Shown here: positions 13,196 to 25,282 of the stretch, in pieces
Numbering within the stretch: position 1 is the stretch's first letter
How the letters are laid out: each line of letters begins with the position of its first letter
NCBI GenBank assembly: GCA_036924285.1
Contig: JAYKYS010000006.1
Span: forward strand, 26,386,001 to 26,450,000
Source: Asterella californica
Taxonomy: Eukaryota > Streptophyta > Marchantiopsida > Marchantiales > Aytoniaceae
Length of the DNA stretch: 64,000 nucleotides
Direction: 5' to 3'
Notes under the pieces: generated by a model
The model's input: the letters and a program-made list of their open reading frames with translations, nothing else
What the model was told of the DNA's origin: nothing
The model's database searches: none
Translations under genes and position numbers: made by a program

Positions 13196-14318
13196 TTTTC
13201 CACCCCGATAGTGGAAGAGTGCTTTGATTTGTTCACACAACTAGTTCAAACTGTCAAGGATAGAATTGTTCTGAACGTGGTTTGAAGATTCTCTGAAGAT
13301 AATAAGAGTAGTTCTTGTGTCCCTTAAAAGTCAAGCCTTTATGGAAATACAATCTGCTTTCTGAGAATTCATCTGTGAAACCTGATTGCGTTTGACCTTC
13401 AGATGTGTGGCAGTGCTGTCTTTCACCAGCACGATAATATTTTCCTCCATCAGCATCAAATCATTTCAAATGCTCATTTTAATTTCTACACCGACCACCA
13501 AGATACTAAATCGTCTAGTAGTTGGTTTACAGGCTGATGTATGATGCAACTCAAGAAAGATAGCATTCTTAATATATGTGTATTCTCTACGTCAAGAGGT
13601 CAAAGCAAATAATGAGCAAATAATAAGCAAAGTCAAGAGGTGAAACGAAACGGTTGTTAATACACAGATCTACAACATCTCCCTAAAAAGGTGCAATCAT
13701 AAGTACAAAATGGTCAAAACGTTGTCATAGTGTGATGCATTGCAAGCTGGAGACCTAGAAATGCATGATGAACTTTTAGAACTAAAGATAATTATTCCAT
13801 TACAATTAACTTAAAGAGAGCTCTATCTAATATGGCAAAAGTTCATTTTAAAAGGATTCAGTTTATTATTGAGGAAGATAAAATAATTAGAGTCTACTTT
13901 TTCTTTATTGTGTAGAATAATTGTGTAGGATAAGAGAAAATTGTGTAGAATAAAGAAAAAGTCGGCTTGATAGATGATGGTATATCCTGGAATATTCTCA
14001 TTAAGTTGCTTTCACCTCTTCTCTCATTTAAGAAACCGAGGAGATTCTAATGTCAGCTAACTATCACAGTTTTATAGTGTTGATACAAAAGACAAGCAGG
14101 AAAACAAGAAAGCAAAAGATGCTTTCCTTTTATGGTTACTTTGTTTATTTGATTATGGTAGATACAAAGTGTTTGAAAATAACTTACGAGTGAAAACAAA
14201 TAAATTTCAAGATTGATTTGTCCTTTTCCTGGCACACCAATCTTGAAATGGGATGCCAGTTAACTCGAGTTAAGTCTTTCTGGACTTACCTTCCATCATG
14301 TTGCAGGTTCTTTCTCTG
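13196..14318. other. Intergenic, nothing recognised
   Basis: AT-rich DNA. Around 13,895-13,960 the phrase ATTGTGTAGAATAA recurs three times with small changes. No gene is visible. Confidence 0.45.
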
Positions 14319-14627
14319 GCAGGTAATGACTTAATCAGACCTATGCGCTCTCTTCGACTTGATCAGACCCCTGAACTGCGCGCTTACTTACTCAAACCTC
14401 TCACCTGCCATAGGCGGTAACAGGTTTACATGATACAAGTCACAAGACGGTCATCCCTTGTTCTTGATTGTTTTCTTACAAACATATGAACGATACAAGG
14501 CGAGATGTCTGTTACTGATTTTTCTTCTCACAGTGAGAAACGGTACGGGTCTGATAAAGTTTAACTCTTTAGGGGTCTGATTAAGTTTAACAGAGCGCGC
14601 AGAGGTCCGATCAAGTCAATACTTGTC
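14319..14627 (-). mobile_element. MITE-like element, copy 2 (inverted relative to copy 1)
   Basis: Same family as the element at 5,650-5,948 but in the opposite orientation. The left end reads GCAGGTAATGACTTAATCAG; the right end reverse-complements to GACAAGTATTGACTTGATCG. The interior holds the reverse complement of the shared segment (TCACAGTGAGAAACGGTAC). Several words of the TCTGATYAAGT type occur in both directions, so the element is strongly self-complementary. No open frame of note. Confidence 0.8.
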
Positions 14628-16560
14628 GGTTCCCTTTGTGCTAATGAAAGTGGAATTTAATGAAGAGACGTTGGATAAGGTTCTTGCATGTTTTTGTATC
14701 GATCTGCATAGCTAACCGTAGATTTGAAAAGAACTCAGAAGATGACAAAACATGGAATAGTTTGTCATCTTTTGCTTTAACTTCACATACATTTTTCTCG
14801 TGACACTTTCACTTTTTCTCTGAATTGAGTCAAATGCATAGCTCTTGTTTGTGACGTGCAGGAGCTTCAAAATTTCATGATGTCTCTTTTCTCTTTCTTT
14901 TTTCTTTTCACTTCCGTTGGTCAAAACTCGACAATTTCCCCTGAAAGTGAACTTCAATGAATTCTTGTTGAACGAGCCTTTTGAGTACGTTGACATTATA
15001 TACTACTACTCTGGCTGACATCTTGGAGACAGGGGGATCCACTGCACATGAGGCGGGGGTAAGAATATGACATGTTTTGGAAAAGTTCAATGCCCCATGT
15101 GCAAAGAGAAATAAGGAAAGACCAGAGTCTCGTGAGTGTTCAAATTACACCAAAACCTGGAGAAACATGATCCTTTCAGTACTGGAACACGTACTCCAGT
15201 AGTCAGTACTGTAATGCAGAGGGCGATGCCTACAAAAGTATATTACCCAGAGCACATGGAAAACCAGCTCAAAATCAAGCATGTCGGAGATGATCACACC
15301 ATTCTCTTCAAAGCTGTGTATACGTAGCAAAACAACATGTCAAAGAATATCTTTATAAAAACAACGATAAATAAAATTAATCAAATAAATAAACCAACCA
15401 ACCAACCAAATAAATAAACTAAATAAACTTAGTTAAGTTGAACTAACCAGTAGAGAGCCAGGTAAGTTCTGGCTATGGAAGTGGGCATGGCAACTTTAAC
15501 TTTAACTTTAAGTAATGTAGTTTTTTAATACTTTGGCTGCTATTGAATCCTGTTTGATAGATTGGAATAAGAGGGAGAGATATAATAAGAATGAGAGCTT
15601 CAACTTTCATCCTACATCCTAAACCCAACGCCCGAGAAGGGCTTCAGGGAAGTGAGGTTCCAAAGATGGGCTGGTAACTTTAAACCCTAGTGAAGCGGAG
15701 TAACTGCAAACTCCATGAAGAGTCTCACTTTTGGGACTTCATCGCTACAGCAGACGCTTCTTGGTCAATTACAGGGGCGATTACGTACCTGAGTTACAGC
15801 CTACCGTAGTTTGAGGTGGTTAAGATGCTCGTTCAACCCGCAGGAACAGGCCTGGTACACGGGGATAGGGTAGCGAGGCCCAAAAGCGAGTCCCCGAAAC
15901 CAAGTCCGCGGGAAGGAATCTGGAGAGGAAAGTTATGTCTGCCGGTCAATAATGGAGCGACAAACCAGAGTTAGCTATGTGCCGTCTGTGGTTGCTAGCT
16001 TTATTCACACAGAGATATTTCAGCTGAAGTCAAGTGTAGTGAGTCACCAGACTGAAAGGTACCCAAAAATGCCAAAAGGAAGAAATCGTCGTAGTACCTC
16101 AACTCAACCCGGGTCAGCAGTGCTGAAGTTTCAACCAGCGTGAGGATCATAGCCCGACTGTCTTCCGTTCAATTTTCTGTTTGTCGTTTGTGGTCTTGAC
16201 CAGATCCTTCTTTCTTTTCCAAGGCCCTCGTAGAGTGCGCGAGCACGTTCCCGTCCGCCTCTGCTTCCAAGAGTCCAGTTCACATATCAACCTAACCCCT
16301 CACAACAAACGCAGTTCACCGTATCTCGTCGTGTACTGTATGGTTTTTCTCTTGGAAGTTGGAAGCACAGTTCAGATTAACCTAACCCAGACCTTTTCCA
16401 GTTCACTCTTACTTTGTCTTATCTGGTCTCTGTCACTTGGGATCTTCTGAATTTCTCGAAATGTACGCACTACGCTTGCGTGGTGAGCCCAACCAGATCC
16501 ATCCATCCATGAATCATACTACGTCTAGCATAACTCCACACCACAAAGTGAATCCGACCT
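14628..16560. other. Intergenic with simple repeats and one coding-like frame
   Basis: A 63-codon plus-strand frame at 15,136-15,327 has a balanced, protein-like composition (contains PTKVYYPEHMENQLKIKHVG) but no known motif and no visible partner exon. Simple repeats follow: AACC/AAAT runs at ~15,365-15,430 and three CTTTAA-type units near 15,493. 15,600-16,180 is more GC-balanced and unassigned. Confidence 0.4.
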
Positions 16561-16563
16561 ACT

Positions 16564-16595
16564 AATCAAACCCAACCCAACCCAACCCGACCCGA
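16564..16595. repeat. Pentanucleotide repeat (CCAAC/CCGAC)n
   Basis: Consecutive CCAAC units grade into CCGAC units just upstream of the GC-rich promoter region. The unit is not the plant telomere repeat. Confidence 0.85.
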
Positions 16596-16919
16596 CATGC
16601 GGACGGAGAGTATGTCTGCTCCACACAAGAAGGTCAATCCGACGCAGCGTCTTCTCCATACACCTCACCTAATCCGTTCTCTTTTCCGTAGTCTCCACAA
16701 TTCCTGAAAGCGACCGTCGTACTAACGGAAACCGTTAGATCTGCTATCTAACGGTTCCGCTCAATCTTGTTTGTATTCTTTTTTTCCTTTTCTTGGGTAG
16801 TGGTGACGAATAGAGTAATTATTTTCTCGCGTCGCACAAATTCTCTAGCATCTGAACTTGCTACGTCAGATTTTATATCTAAGGGCTGGAAGTTTCTGGA
16901 CATAATTTGGTACTTTTAG

Positions 16920-19572
16920 GCTATTCGATTTTGCCACGGTGCGAGCCAATAAGAGGAAAGAAGTTCGGAGTACCCGGCCCGCGGGAGTAAATGAGGTCAG
17001 CCGGAGATTTGAAGCGCAAGGGAAGGGAGCTGAGAAGTCGGTCGGCGTTTCTTGCTTCCTTCAGTCGAACATTCACCGGCCGCAGTTTCGGGTGCACGTA
17101 CCTCCGGCTAGAAGAAACGGTCGATATCACCGTCTCGCCGGATGAGTCCAGGCGAATCAACTTGACCGGCGGGCGGCGCCAGCCCTAAACCCATCCTCTC
17201 GTCCCGTAATGGGACCGTGCAGGTTTCGGCTCGGTGACTGGCCACGTCGAGCTTTGTGCCTCAAGAGAGGACCATCGGGCAAGGAAAACCACGTACGGGA
17301 GTGCCGTTGAGGGACGGAGGAGGATGGCAGGGAAATCCATTAGGGCAAAGGCAAAGCAAAGGCAAGGAAGGCGAAGGAGAAAGCGGTTGACGGAATCCGT
17401 TAGAGCGCGCGCGGCGCATGCCATGTGGCGCGCCTGCCTTTCCCACCTACTCCAACCCGCCTTGTTGCCTTTGCGTTGCCGCCCCTCCCACCATCCTCAC
17501 CCCTCTCGGGCGCTCGTCGTCGCTCGCGCTTCCTTTCTCGCGATCGCTCTGGGCTTGGCTGTGGCTGGCTGGGTCGCCATATCTTGTCGATCGAGATAGT
17601 TGGCTGGTCGGGCATATTTCCATTTCACTCGATTCTCCCAGCTCGTACATCTTTTCGGTCCCTTCGGTTGCTGATTTCATCCCGAACTCACAAGGCCAGC
17701 CAAGCCAGGCCAGCACATCACTTCCATCTCGCCCCCTCCCACCTCCCATTAAGCTTGCTTGCCTGCCCGCTGCGAAGTGACTGACCCCACCCGCGCGGGC
17801 ATCGTCTGCTCCTGCTCAAGCTCTTCTACAGCTCTCTTCGCCGCGGTCTACGTGCGATCTTTCATTCTTCCTTCCTGAATCATCGTTCTTTCTTCCGCCT
17901 CGCCTGCCATCCTTCCACTCCGCAGATCCCTCTCACACTCCTGCCTGCCTCCTCATAGCACATCTTTCTGCTGGCACCGGACCTCACTCTACTCCACTTG
18001 CACTCACTTCTCTCGACTCTAAACATATCATATACCCATCTTGTGTCCTCGCTCCTTTGATATCTTGCTAGCAAGCCAGCGAGCACTCAGCCAGCAAGCG
18101 AGCAAGTAAGCAAGTCATTAGCGACGGAGCAAGAAGGGTGCCTTGCGCAGGCGCGCCTGGCTCTGGCTCTGGCTCTGGCTCACTGCTCTACCACCAGTCG
18201 TCGCACCGTGGCATGGTACTTCTCAACTCTAAGTACTCTCCCTCTTGTCTGTTCGATTTCCATGCTCCTACAGGGCGTGCTATTTGCGAATATGTCTGGT
18301 GAAGAGATCGGAAACAGTTCGACCATTGTTACTTAACTTTTGCCACGGGTATTGGAACTTGTGCTATGGGGTTTTACACTTTGTGCGATGATGAATCTTG
18401 GTTATGTACACGGGTTTAAGTAACACGTACAGCAGAGAGTCGAAGATGAATCATGATACTTCTGATCTTGAGTACTACTGCATCGTTGTGTAGCATTACG
18501 CCGGGGTACCAGATAGTCTAGGAAATATCCACTACAACTTCGTCTTGGTCTCCCTAAACTCAGTTCCTTCTCCGTAGTGTTTCTGTCTGGGTGGCGATCT
18601 GTTCCAGTATCTTTCCATCCGAGTCGGTTAAGACTGAATATATAATTCCCGCCCGTTGATCAGCTGATTATGTTATTTTTCTCTCTTCCACACTTCCCAC
18701 TTCAGTTCAACTAGTACTGTCGGCTAGGACCCTACGCCTCCAGTCCGCCTTCTCCCATGATTCTACCTGCAGTCAACTTGGGAAATATCTGTAACAGAAG
18801 CTAGTTTGAAGACTGTCTCTTGAAGCCAGTTTGTCACTCCTGTGGTCGATAGTATTGCGTGTTTCTCAGGCCCTCTACGAACCGTTACCTGCGTTTGTTG
18901 TTTGAAACCTCTCTTTCTCTTTTACCATATTACTTTTTGTTTCTTCTGTGATTTACAAAATCGAGGCTTCAAGTTCGCGAGTGGTATAGTAGACTGACAT
19001 CGAGCGAGTTTTCTACCGGGGTCTTCTTTCTTGCGGACCATGAAGCCGTAAATGTTGTGGTTTCAAGGTTCTGGTAGTTTCTGGGAACTAAGCGTTTGCA
19101 GAAGTGGTCTAAACTTGGTGCACGTGTTTTTCCAGATTTTCCTGTAAGGAAGCGTGCGGCGCATCAAGTACACGGAGGAATATATTATAAAGTGGGGATT
19201 GTCTGGCTTGTAGATTGAAGCTTCCGGTGGTAGTCTCCACTTGTATAGGGGGCTCGTGGTGTGCCTCGGGTCGAAAGGTTATAGTGCAGATCTGTGTACA
19301 GCTAGGTCCGGCCTGTGACCTGTTTACGGTAGTTTAATCATCAACTTGTATAGAAGGCCTTGGTCGTTTGAGACTCTTTCAAACACCGGCAGACGGAGCA
19401 AACCTCATCGCCACCTGGTTCATATTGACCGTGAACCGTCTTAGGCAGGCACAGGTGACAGCCGAGGAGGCTACCAAGTGGCCGAAGTGGGATCATAGAA
19501 AGCGGGTACCCATTATTTCTCAGGGTTACACAATCTAGAAAGCTGGAGATCTGTGCGAGAAACCTGGGGCGG
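16920..19572 (+). promoter_or_regulatory. GC-rich promoter and 5' untranslated region of the following gene
   Basis: Composition switches sharply to GC- and CpG-rich at ~16,920-18,200, then to a normal level. A telomere-box-like CCCTAAACCC lies at 17,183-17,192; telo boxes are common in plant promoters. Pyrimidine-rich tracts (17,440-18,060), a TCTGGC hexamer run ending near 18,180 and AGC/AAGC repeats (~18,065-18,115) are typical of plant leaders. An acceptor-like TTATTTCTCAG ends at 19,523, 49 bases before the start codon, so a 5'-UTR intron is likely; its donor is not fixed (CAA|GTAAGC near 18,105 is one option). Overlapping frames of ~120 codons at 17.2-17.8 kb on both strands are a side effect of low stop-codon density. 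Confidence 0.55.
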
Positions 19573-20440
19573 ATGCAGCAGCTGGCTGCGTTGAATAACT
19601 TAGAGAGCAGAGCCGAGATGAGTGAGAGACGAAGAGTACGAACAGGTTTTCGCAATGACATATGCGAGGAGGAAGTTATTTGCCCGAAACCCCGCCGAGT
19701 AACCAATGTCTCATGCCCTGCCCCGGACTTTTTGAAGCCTTCTCGAAGACGACGAAGGTGCGGATCTAAATCTGTCGTCGTGGCCGTAGTTGCTTTCGCC
19801 CTTGTGGTTGTTTGTGCGTCAGTTGGTGGTCTTGACGTTTACCGTGACGTTCTCATTTTTCGTTCTCATCCTGTCTGGCCGTCATGGTCCGGCTTTTTAG
19901 CGGTTTGTAATGGTTACTCTTCCCCCTTGCAGTCACAGTGCTCAAGTGCGCCCGGAAGGAGAAGCAGGGTTCGAGATTCTTGATATTTTCCTGAGCAGGG
20001 TGAGTGACTTTGGTTTCCTGTTCCATCCATGATCCATCATTCCATCAACCCGGATGTTATGTCCGATGCGTTATTTGTGAATATCTTCTACCCGATTTCT
20101 GCCGTTAGTGGTCGGAGTGTGGAATCTCTTTCTTCGTTGCGAAGTATCTGATTGAACTGTGTCTATTTTGCAGAGTGGTTACGGGGACTCTTCAAATTTT
20201 GGATGTTCGCCACCTTATTTTTGTGGCTCTCCTCCTAGTCGCTCCGGGAACCCACTTATCCACGACGTACAGTTCACTCATATTCATCAAAGAATCCCTC
20301 CTGCACCCTCCGTGCTATCGTCACTGTCTTCACAGCAGAAGTCGTCTTGTGCCCCTGTTTACGGAGGAAGCCCATCTGTCCGCGTTGAAGGTTTTGCTTC
20401 ATCGGCGGAATCTCGGTGTAGTGTTCCTGCGCTTGCATAA
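19573..20440 (+). CDS. Plant-specific small protein with [13 protein letters not shown] motif, function unknown
   Basis: Spliced coding sequence of three exons: 19,573-19,757, 19,933-19,999 and 20,174-20,440. Donors are AAG|GTGCGG and AGG|GTGAGT; acceptors are CCCTTGCAG and ATTTTGCAG. Phases agree and give 172 residues with a TAA stop. Residues ~33-40 read [10 protein letters not shown]. Exon 2 adds [11 protein letters not shown]. Exon 3 holds [13 protein letters not shown] (95-107) followed by NPLIHDVQF, and ends RVEGF...VPALA. This order matches, from memory, a family of plant proteins of unknown function in Arabidopsis. Established knowledge stops at the family; no enzymatic motif, signal peptide or membrane segment is visible. 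Proline/serine-rich composition suggests a largely disordered protein. The continuous frame past 19,757 is intron read-through and should not be used. Confidence 0.85.
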
Positions 20441-21110
20441 TGAGTGGCAAGTAACGCAGGTTTGGTTCGAGAGATCAACACATCTTGTTAATCTTAGACT
20501 CGAGGCTTTACAGGAGGTTCGCGTATGTCACTACTGTGGTGATGTGGGCCTAAATTTTGGTCCTCTTTGGTCTCTCCTATAGAGGTTTCTGATTCTTACA
20601 AGCATGGAGCTCGTTTGGATTTTTCTCCCGGACGAAAGGAAGTTCGAATTTTGCCGCGGCAGAGGTGGGCTTTGTCATCAGCTCACGAAACAGCTTATGG
20701 TACTGTGTGCCCTGCTCCGGTGAATCATCGTTCCTGTGTACTTTCGGGAAGCAGATCTGGACTGTACCAGCTTGCGAGTGCGTTCATTGTACACAAGCCA
20801 TATCAGATTTAACCCCAATTCCCTTGCGACCACTTGCAAGTTCTTGCCCACTACCATTGGTGCTGCAAAGCTTGCCCACTAACAACGTCATCTTATGTGC
20901 TCTCCCATTCGCTGGGTTTTGAATTTTCTAAGAGCAGACATGAGTCATGAGTGTAGGTCTTCCATTTTTTACGGCCACTAGTTGTACAGATGTGCACTTT
21001 GTATCTTATTGTAATTTCCGACATTGAAGAGAGGTCCTTGTATTTTACTGCCAGCCAGCAGATTGTAAGAGCCAATTGTGAGAAACCCTTTGTGCAAATA
21101 AAGATTTAAT
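20441..21110 (+). terminator. 3' untranslated region and poly(A) signal
   Basis: A canonical AATAAA lies at 21,097-21,102, about 660 bases after the stop codon and followed by a T-rich tract. The interval contains overlapping frames but no conserved exon, so it is read as the 3' UTR of the gene ending at 20,440. A long 3' UTR of this size is plausible but unproven. Confidence 0.5.
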
Positions 21111-21115
21111 CCTCC

Positions 21116-21412
21116 TTGTTTATTATGCTGCGTCGCATGGTGGCCGCCTTTCTGTCTACTTTTGTTGGATTTACCAGCACGGCGCTGTTTTGGTTTTTAT
21201 TATGGTTCTCGTTGAGGCAGATGTGGGGAATGTTGCGCAGCCCTAGTTTCTTCGCTGCGTTTGTCTTCGTGTGTGTGATATTAGAACAGGGTTGCTCGTC
21301 CTGGTCTATATGTTATAAGCAAGTGCATGCAGAATATGAACCGATCGCTTCGAATTGGGCTCCTATGGGAGTGTTTCCGAGGGAAACGGGAAGTGAAATA
21401 TTGGAAGTGTGA
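21116..21412 (+). CDS. Hydrophobic 98-codon open frame, doubtful gene
   Basis: The frame starts just after the poly(A) signal of the upstream gene. Residues ~8-30 and ~40-58 are strongly hydrophobic and would make two membrane segments. I recognise no family. A T-rich stretch downstream of a transcript end easily produces such a frame by chance, so this is a weak candidate. Confidence 0.15.
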   Translation: MFIMLRRMVAAFLSTFVGFTSTALFWFLLWFSLRQMWGMLRSPSFFAAFVFVCVILEQGCSSWSICYKQVHAEYEPIASNWAPMGVFPRETGSEILEV

Positions 21413-21569
21413 GCAATGGACGACACTGTATCTAGTTCTTCATCGCGGTGGGAGGGATCTGTGGCTTGACCCTGTTGCGTTCGGAAAAACAAATTGTTTT
21501 CGCCGTGCGGCGAAACAACGCAAAAAGGTTACATAGTGTCTAATTCTCTTTGAGAAAGGGGCGTCTTTG

Positions 21570-21700
21570 TGGGTTTAGCTTGGTTAAAGCTCAAGTTCCA
21601 TGAGGACCAATTGGGAAAGGAGCTGATCACAAGGATACCGGGGACAGTGCCGATTAGCCACAAGGTCCTCTCGTACTAGGAGAAGGTCCTCTCAATTTAT
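21570..21700 (-). pseudogene. Possible fragment of organelle-type large-subunit rRNA
   Basis: On the minus strand 21,664-21,680 reads CCTAGTACGAGAGGACC. This is the alpha-sarcin/ricin loop of 23S-type rRNA, in the form with GGACC rather than the nuclear GGAACC. Flanking bases (21,570-21,663) do not obviously follow any rRNA I can recall, so only the 17-base core is solid. It could be a fossil mitochondrial or plastid insertion, a retroelement relic, or chance. Confidence 0.35.
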
Positions 21701-24700
21701 TATTATAAAAAAGTAGTATTCAATTTTCGAAAATAAAAATGCCTATTGGTGTTCCGAAAGTTCCTTTTCGTCTCCCTGGAGAAGAAGATGCTGTTTAGAT
21801 TGACGTATAATTAAGCTGTGGTTAGCATGGTTTGTTCCTTGGCATGAGGAGCTAAGAAGTGAATGAAATTGAACAAAAAGAACAAAGGCGTTAGAAGTGT
21901 AACGTCCGTAGTGCGTGCAGTTTTGAGTCTGCGACGATGTTTAGTTTAGCGTCGAGGTTACATCCTAGAATCGAAGGTGGAAGGGCCGGTTGAACACGTT
22001 TGGTTGAATCTATCACTTCTAAGAGCATCTCCTCCACCGGAGCATTGTAAACAGGACCGGTAACCAGTCGCCTTCTTTGCGTGATGGGTGAAAAAAGTGG
22101 TAAATGGCAGGTTTCCATGGTAAATCTATCTCGAGTCCCGTCTCGGTAAACGTAAACGCTAAACTTGAAACGCATAACATGGTATTCTCTCGAACGTTTT
22201 GGTTTTGAGGAGACTGTAAACTGGTTCTTCCCGGAAAATATTTTACCTAGGGCGTATGGAACCCTGCCCTTGAGATAACATGGGAAGTCAGTTCTTTTAC
22301 AAACGAGCCGTTAGTTCCGCGATCTGAGAAAACGCGCCGAGCCGATGATGTTAGCATGATTGATGAAACGTACGTCTACTGGTCTGTTCCATACACATAT
22401 GAAGCGACGAGTCTCACATGACGGTACAGGATCTGTATCATGTACAGAACGTGGCAAGCTTGCTATGCGGCTGATGTTTACTGATCACACTAGTCCATCA
22501 TCCCCATCCATCCAACTGGCCATGGTGTATAGCATCGATGTCAATGGAGACTCGTGTAGGACTAAAGAGCTATACGCAGACCCTACGGCCAATGCGAGCA
22601 CCAGCGCTGGACACCATTTTCCCTCCCGCAAAGAAGTGCACGTTCTAGCAGTTAAACCCCCGGTATGGGTACAAGTACTCGTGGTAGTAACCGGGAGTAC
22701 CTCTTCTCGGGTCCCTTTACAGAGAACTAAGAAATATGTCCGTTAAGCAGATAACATCTTCATCCAAGTATAGAAGGATGAGCATAGAATCTGTGAAATA
22801 AGGAATTAAATAAAAGCTCTTTAGTAGCTTTACAAGTTGTAATTCACAACAACTTACTTAGTACTAAGAGCATATCCATCCGTATAGTGATAAAGATATT
22901 TTTATCTTTAATTTATGAATAAAAAATGAAATTTTTTTATTTTTAAAGGAAGAATCTCTAAAGAATATCAGAAACTCAAACCTTTTCAAAACTACTAAAA
23001 ACTGTTATTCATGTGAATTAATATGGGGTTAAAGGGTCTTTATTGCAACCTAAATGAATCTCTAAAGAATATCAGAAACTTAAACCTTTTCAAAACTACC
23101 AAAAACTAATCGTACGTTTTGATATGGGGTTAAGGGTTTTTATTGCAATGTTTAAGTTAAAGAAGCGCTGTAACTTTTAAGAAATTTTATATAGAATTCT
23201 ATAAAATTAAAATAGTAATATTAATAGTATAACTAATATATATATAACAGATTAATACTAATATTACATACATCATAAATTAAAGATTAATATAAACATC
23301 AATGGTGGGAAAGTTTTCTTTTAACTAGCTCTTTGACTGGTTAAAGGAACCTTTAAAGACCCACGGTGGAGATGTAGTTTGGCTTGACCGTTTGTGAGTA
23401 ATCTTTGTTGCAGTGTTGGAGATGATAATTTCTCTGTTCAGATTATTGTGGTATACTTGTGGATGTGTATGAGATCGTCCGTATGTTATGTGTATGTGTG
23501 GTGTATCTTTGACAGCGATGTATGTTGTGTAACAATGTGTATGCGCACAACAGGTTGCATCTTTCAACGAAAAGTTTCTTCAGTAAGAACAAATAAGATG
23601 AGATCTTGCAACGTCAAGTTGGTGTTGCATTTCATCACTTGTTAGAACATTTGTAGCTATCAGACATGTTGTCCATGAGTGTAAGTAGTTGCTCCTACGT
23701 GCCTACTTGTCAATAGGGGATGTCAAACTTGAGAGTCTTTCTGAAAGATTCTACATCCACGAGAGAGAGTTACGACTCCAGCCAGACCTTGGCCGGTAAC
23801 CGGAGATATTTGCAAGAAAACGTCGCGAGTGTTTCCTTAACAGCTATTTATTTATTTTTTCATATTTTTTTTTGCAGTGGAGTATCTAATGCTCTGAGTA
23901 ATTACCTTGAATGTCAAAGCTGAAAAAAATCATTGATAAAATCATGATGTCCAGTCACAATTACGACCTATAATGAATGACACTCCGATACAAAGTAAGT
24001 TGTTACGATTTTACAACTCTTTTTCTCTCTACCGTTAAAGAATATTTCTCTCGTAACTTTGACACCCCTACTAGAGAGATGTTACGAAAGGGTTAAGATG
24101 AAGTTTACAAGTTTTCCCGAAGCAGAGAAAATCTTTCCTTCAGGCTCAAGTACACAGCGAGAAAGAGGAACATTCGCTAGCAAACCGGGGGGTTTATATT
24201 CCCTCGTATCAGCAGTCTCACCCCCGTCTGCAGGGGATCCGCAATCACATTGAGTTGTATCGTTGAATCCGGATTTATTATCACATGACAGCCGTATATA
24301 CACATATGGACGAGCAACGATTCTACTACTGAATCTTGATGCTGGAAATCAATCTTGACTTTGTATATTCAAACAGTCCGACTTGATCTTGTAAGCGTGA
24401 ATCTAGATCTGTACCTTCTTGCCTTAAAGCTGTGAGACTGAAAGAATTAAGCGTTTTAGGACTCCTAGTTAATGACGCTCAGTTGTCTACATGTCTGGGA
24501 TGGTTTGCATGAGGTTGACTGTCGATGATGGTCCCTTCCCGACTAGTAAGTCGGAACATGTCCTGTCATGACAGCCGGATACGCTCTGTCACTGTCCAGA
24601 CGTATAGTGCATCATACGAATTCACGAGTTTGTATGTATGTAACTGAGGGCTGTGCAGTACGCGGAAAGTCGTCCGCACAGGCACCAGGAGGCAGCAGGC

Positions 24701-25250
24701 ACGTCCGTTATACAAGGTCTGGACAGAAAAGTAGTATGCGACTGATTGACTGGCCAAATCGTCTCGTCACGGCCACTGTACGTCACTTATGTTTTCACGC
24801 TCCAACCGGGACGTTAGCGGTTCTGTCGGATATGAGACACCCCGCAGCCGAGAACGACTTGTCTCAACCGTCGCCTGCGCTGCTTCTAGGTGGTTCCGAA
24901 GTAGGTGTGGAACTCTGCGTCCATTTCTCCAGATTTCAGCAGTGTCATGATCAAGCCAGTAGGTACGACAGTGACGTGACATGAATCAGTTCCGACTTTG
25001 CGGCAAAGTCGTTCCATGTGGGTATGTCATGGTCCGTAAATGGAGAATCTCAAGTGACGCTGATTGCGACCTTGCAAAAGACAGTGGCTGTAAGCTTTTC
25101 ATTTGTCAGTACAGCAGTCACGGTACGCTTGTAAAAAGCAATTGGAAAGCAAACTGTCTGCCGGCAAATAAGAAAAAACAAAAAGTTGCGAAGCAAAATA
25201 ATACTAAGGAGTCGCGTAATCGCGAATCTTGAACTCGAAACTGTATTCTA
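21701..25250. other. Intergenic, unassigned frames
   Basis: The longest frames are 128 codons at 22,360-22,746 and 138 codons at 24,568-24,984 (both plus). Neither has a recognisable domain, and both lie in locally GC-balanced DNA where long frames arise by chance. A tandem duplication at 22,953-23,150 is listed separately. 23,160-23,300 is very AT-rich. Confidence 0.4.
22953..23150. repeat. Two-unit tandem duplication, 104-bp period
   Basis: Both units start AATCTCTAAAGAATATCAGA and contain CCTTTTCAAAACTAC and ATATGGGGTTAA. Identity is high at both ends of the unit and low in the middle, where one copy has an extra segment. Confidence 0.9.
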
Positions 25251-25282
25251 CTGCAGTAGCAGGTCAGTTACAGCAGTGTAAC

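Noticed and set aside
16564..16595. Telomere-like CCAAC repeat
   Set aside because: The unit does not match TTTAGGG and is only a few copies long.
17234..17784. Several ~120-codon frames in the GC-rich region on both strands
   Set aside because: Stop codons are rare in GC-rich DNA; three overlapping frames compete and none has conserved motifs.
19758..19983. Continuation of the open frame past exon 1 of the small gene
   Set aside because: The conserved [11 protein letters not shown] segment lies in another frame and is reached only by splicing at 19,757/19,933; the read-through is intron.
20175..20582. 135-codon plus-strand frame overlapping exon 3
   Set aside because: It is out of frame with the conserved motif; it is a shadow of the real exon.
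24568..24984. 138-codon plus-strand frame
   Set aside because: No motif, no splice context, and an overlapping minus frame of similar quality.
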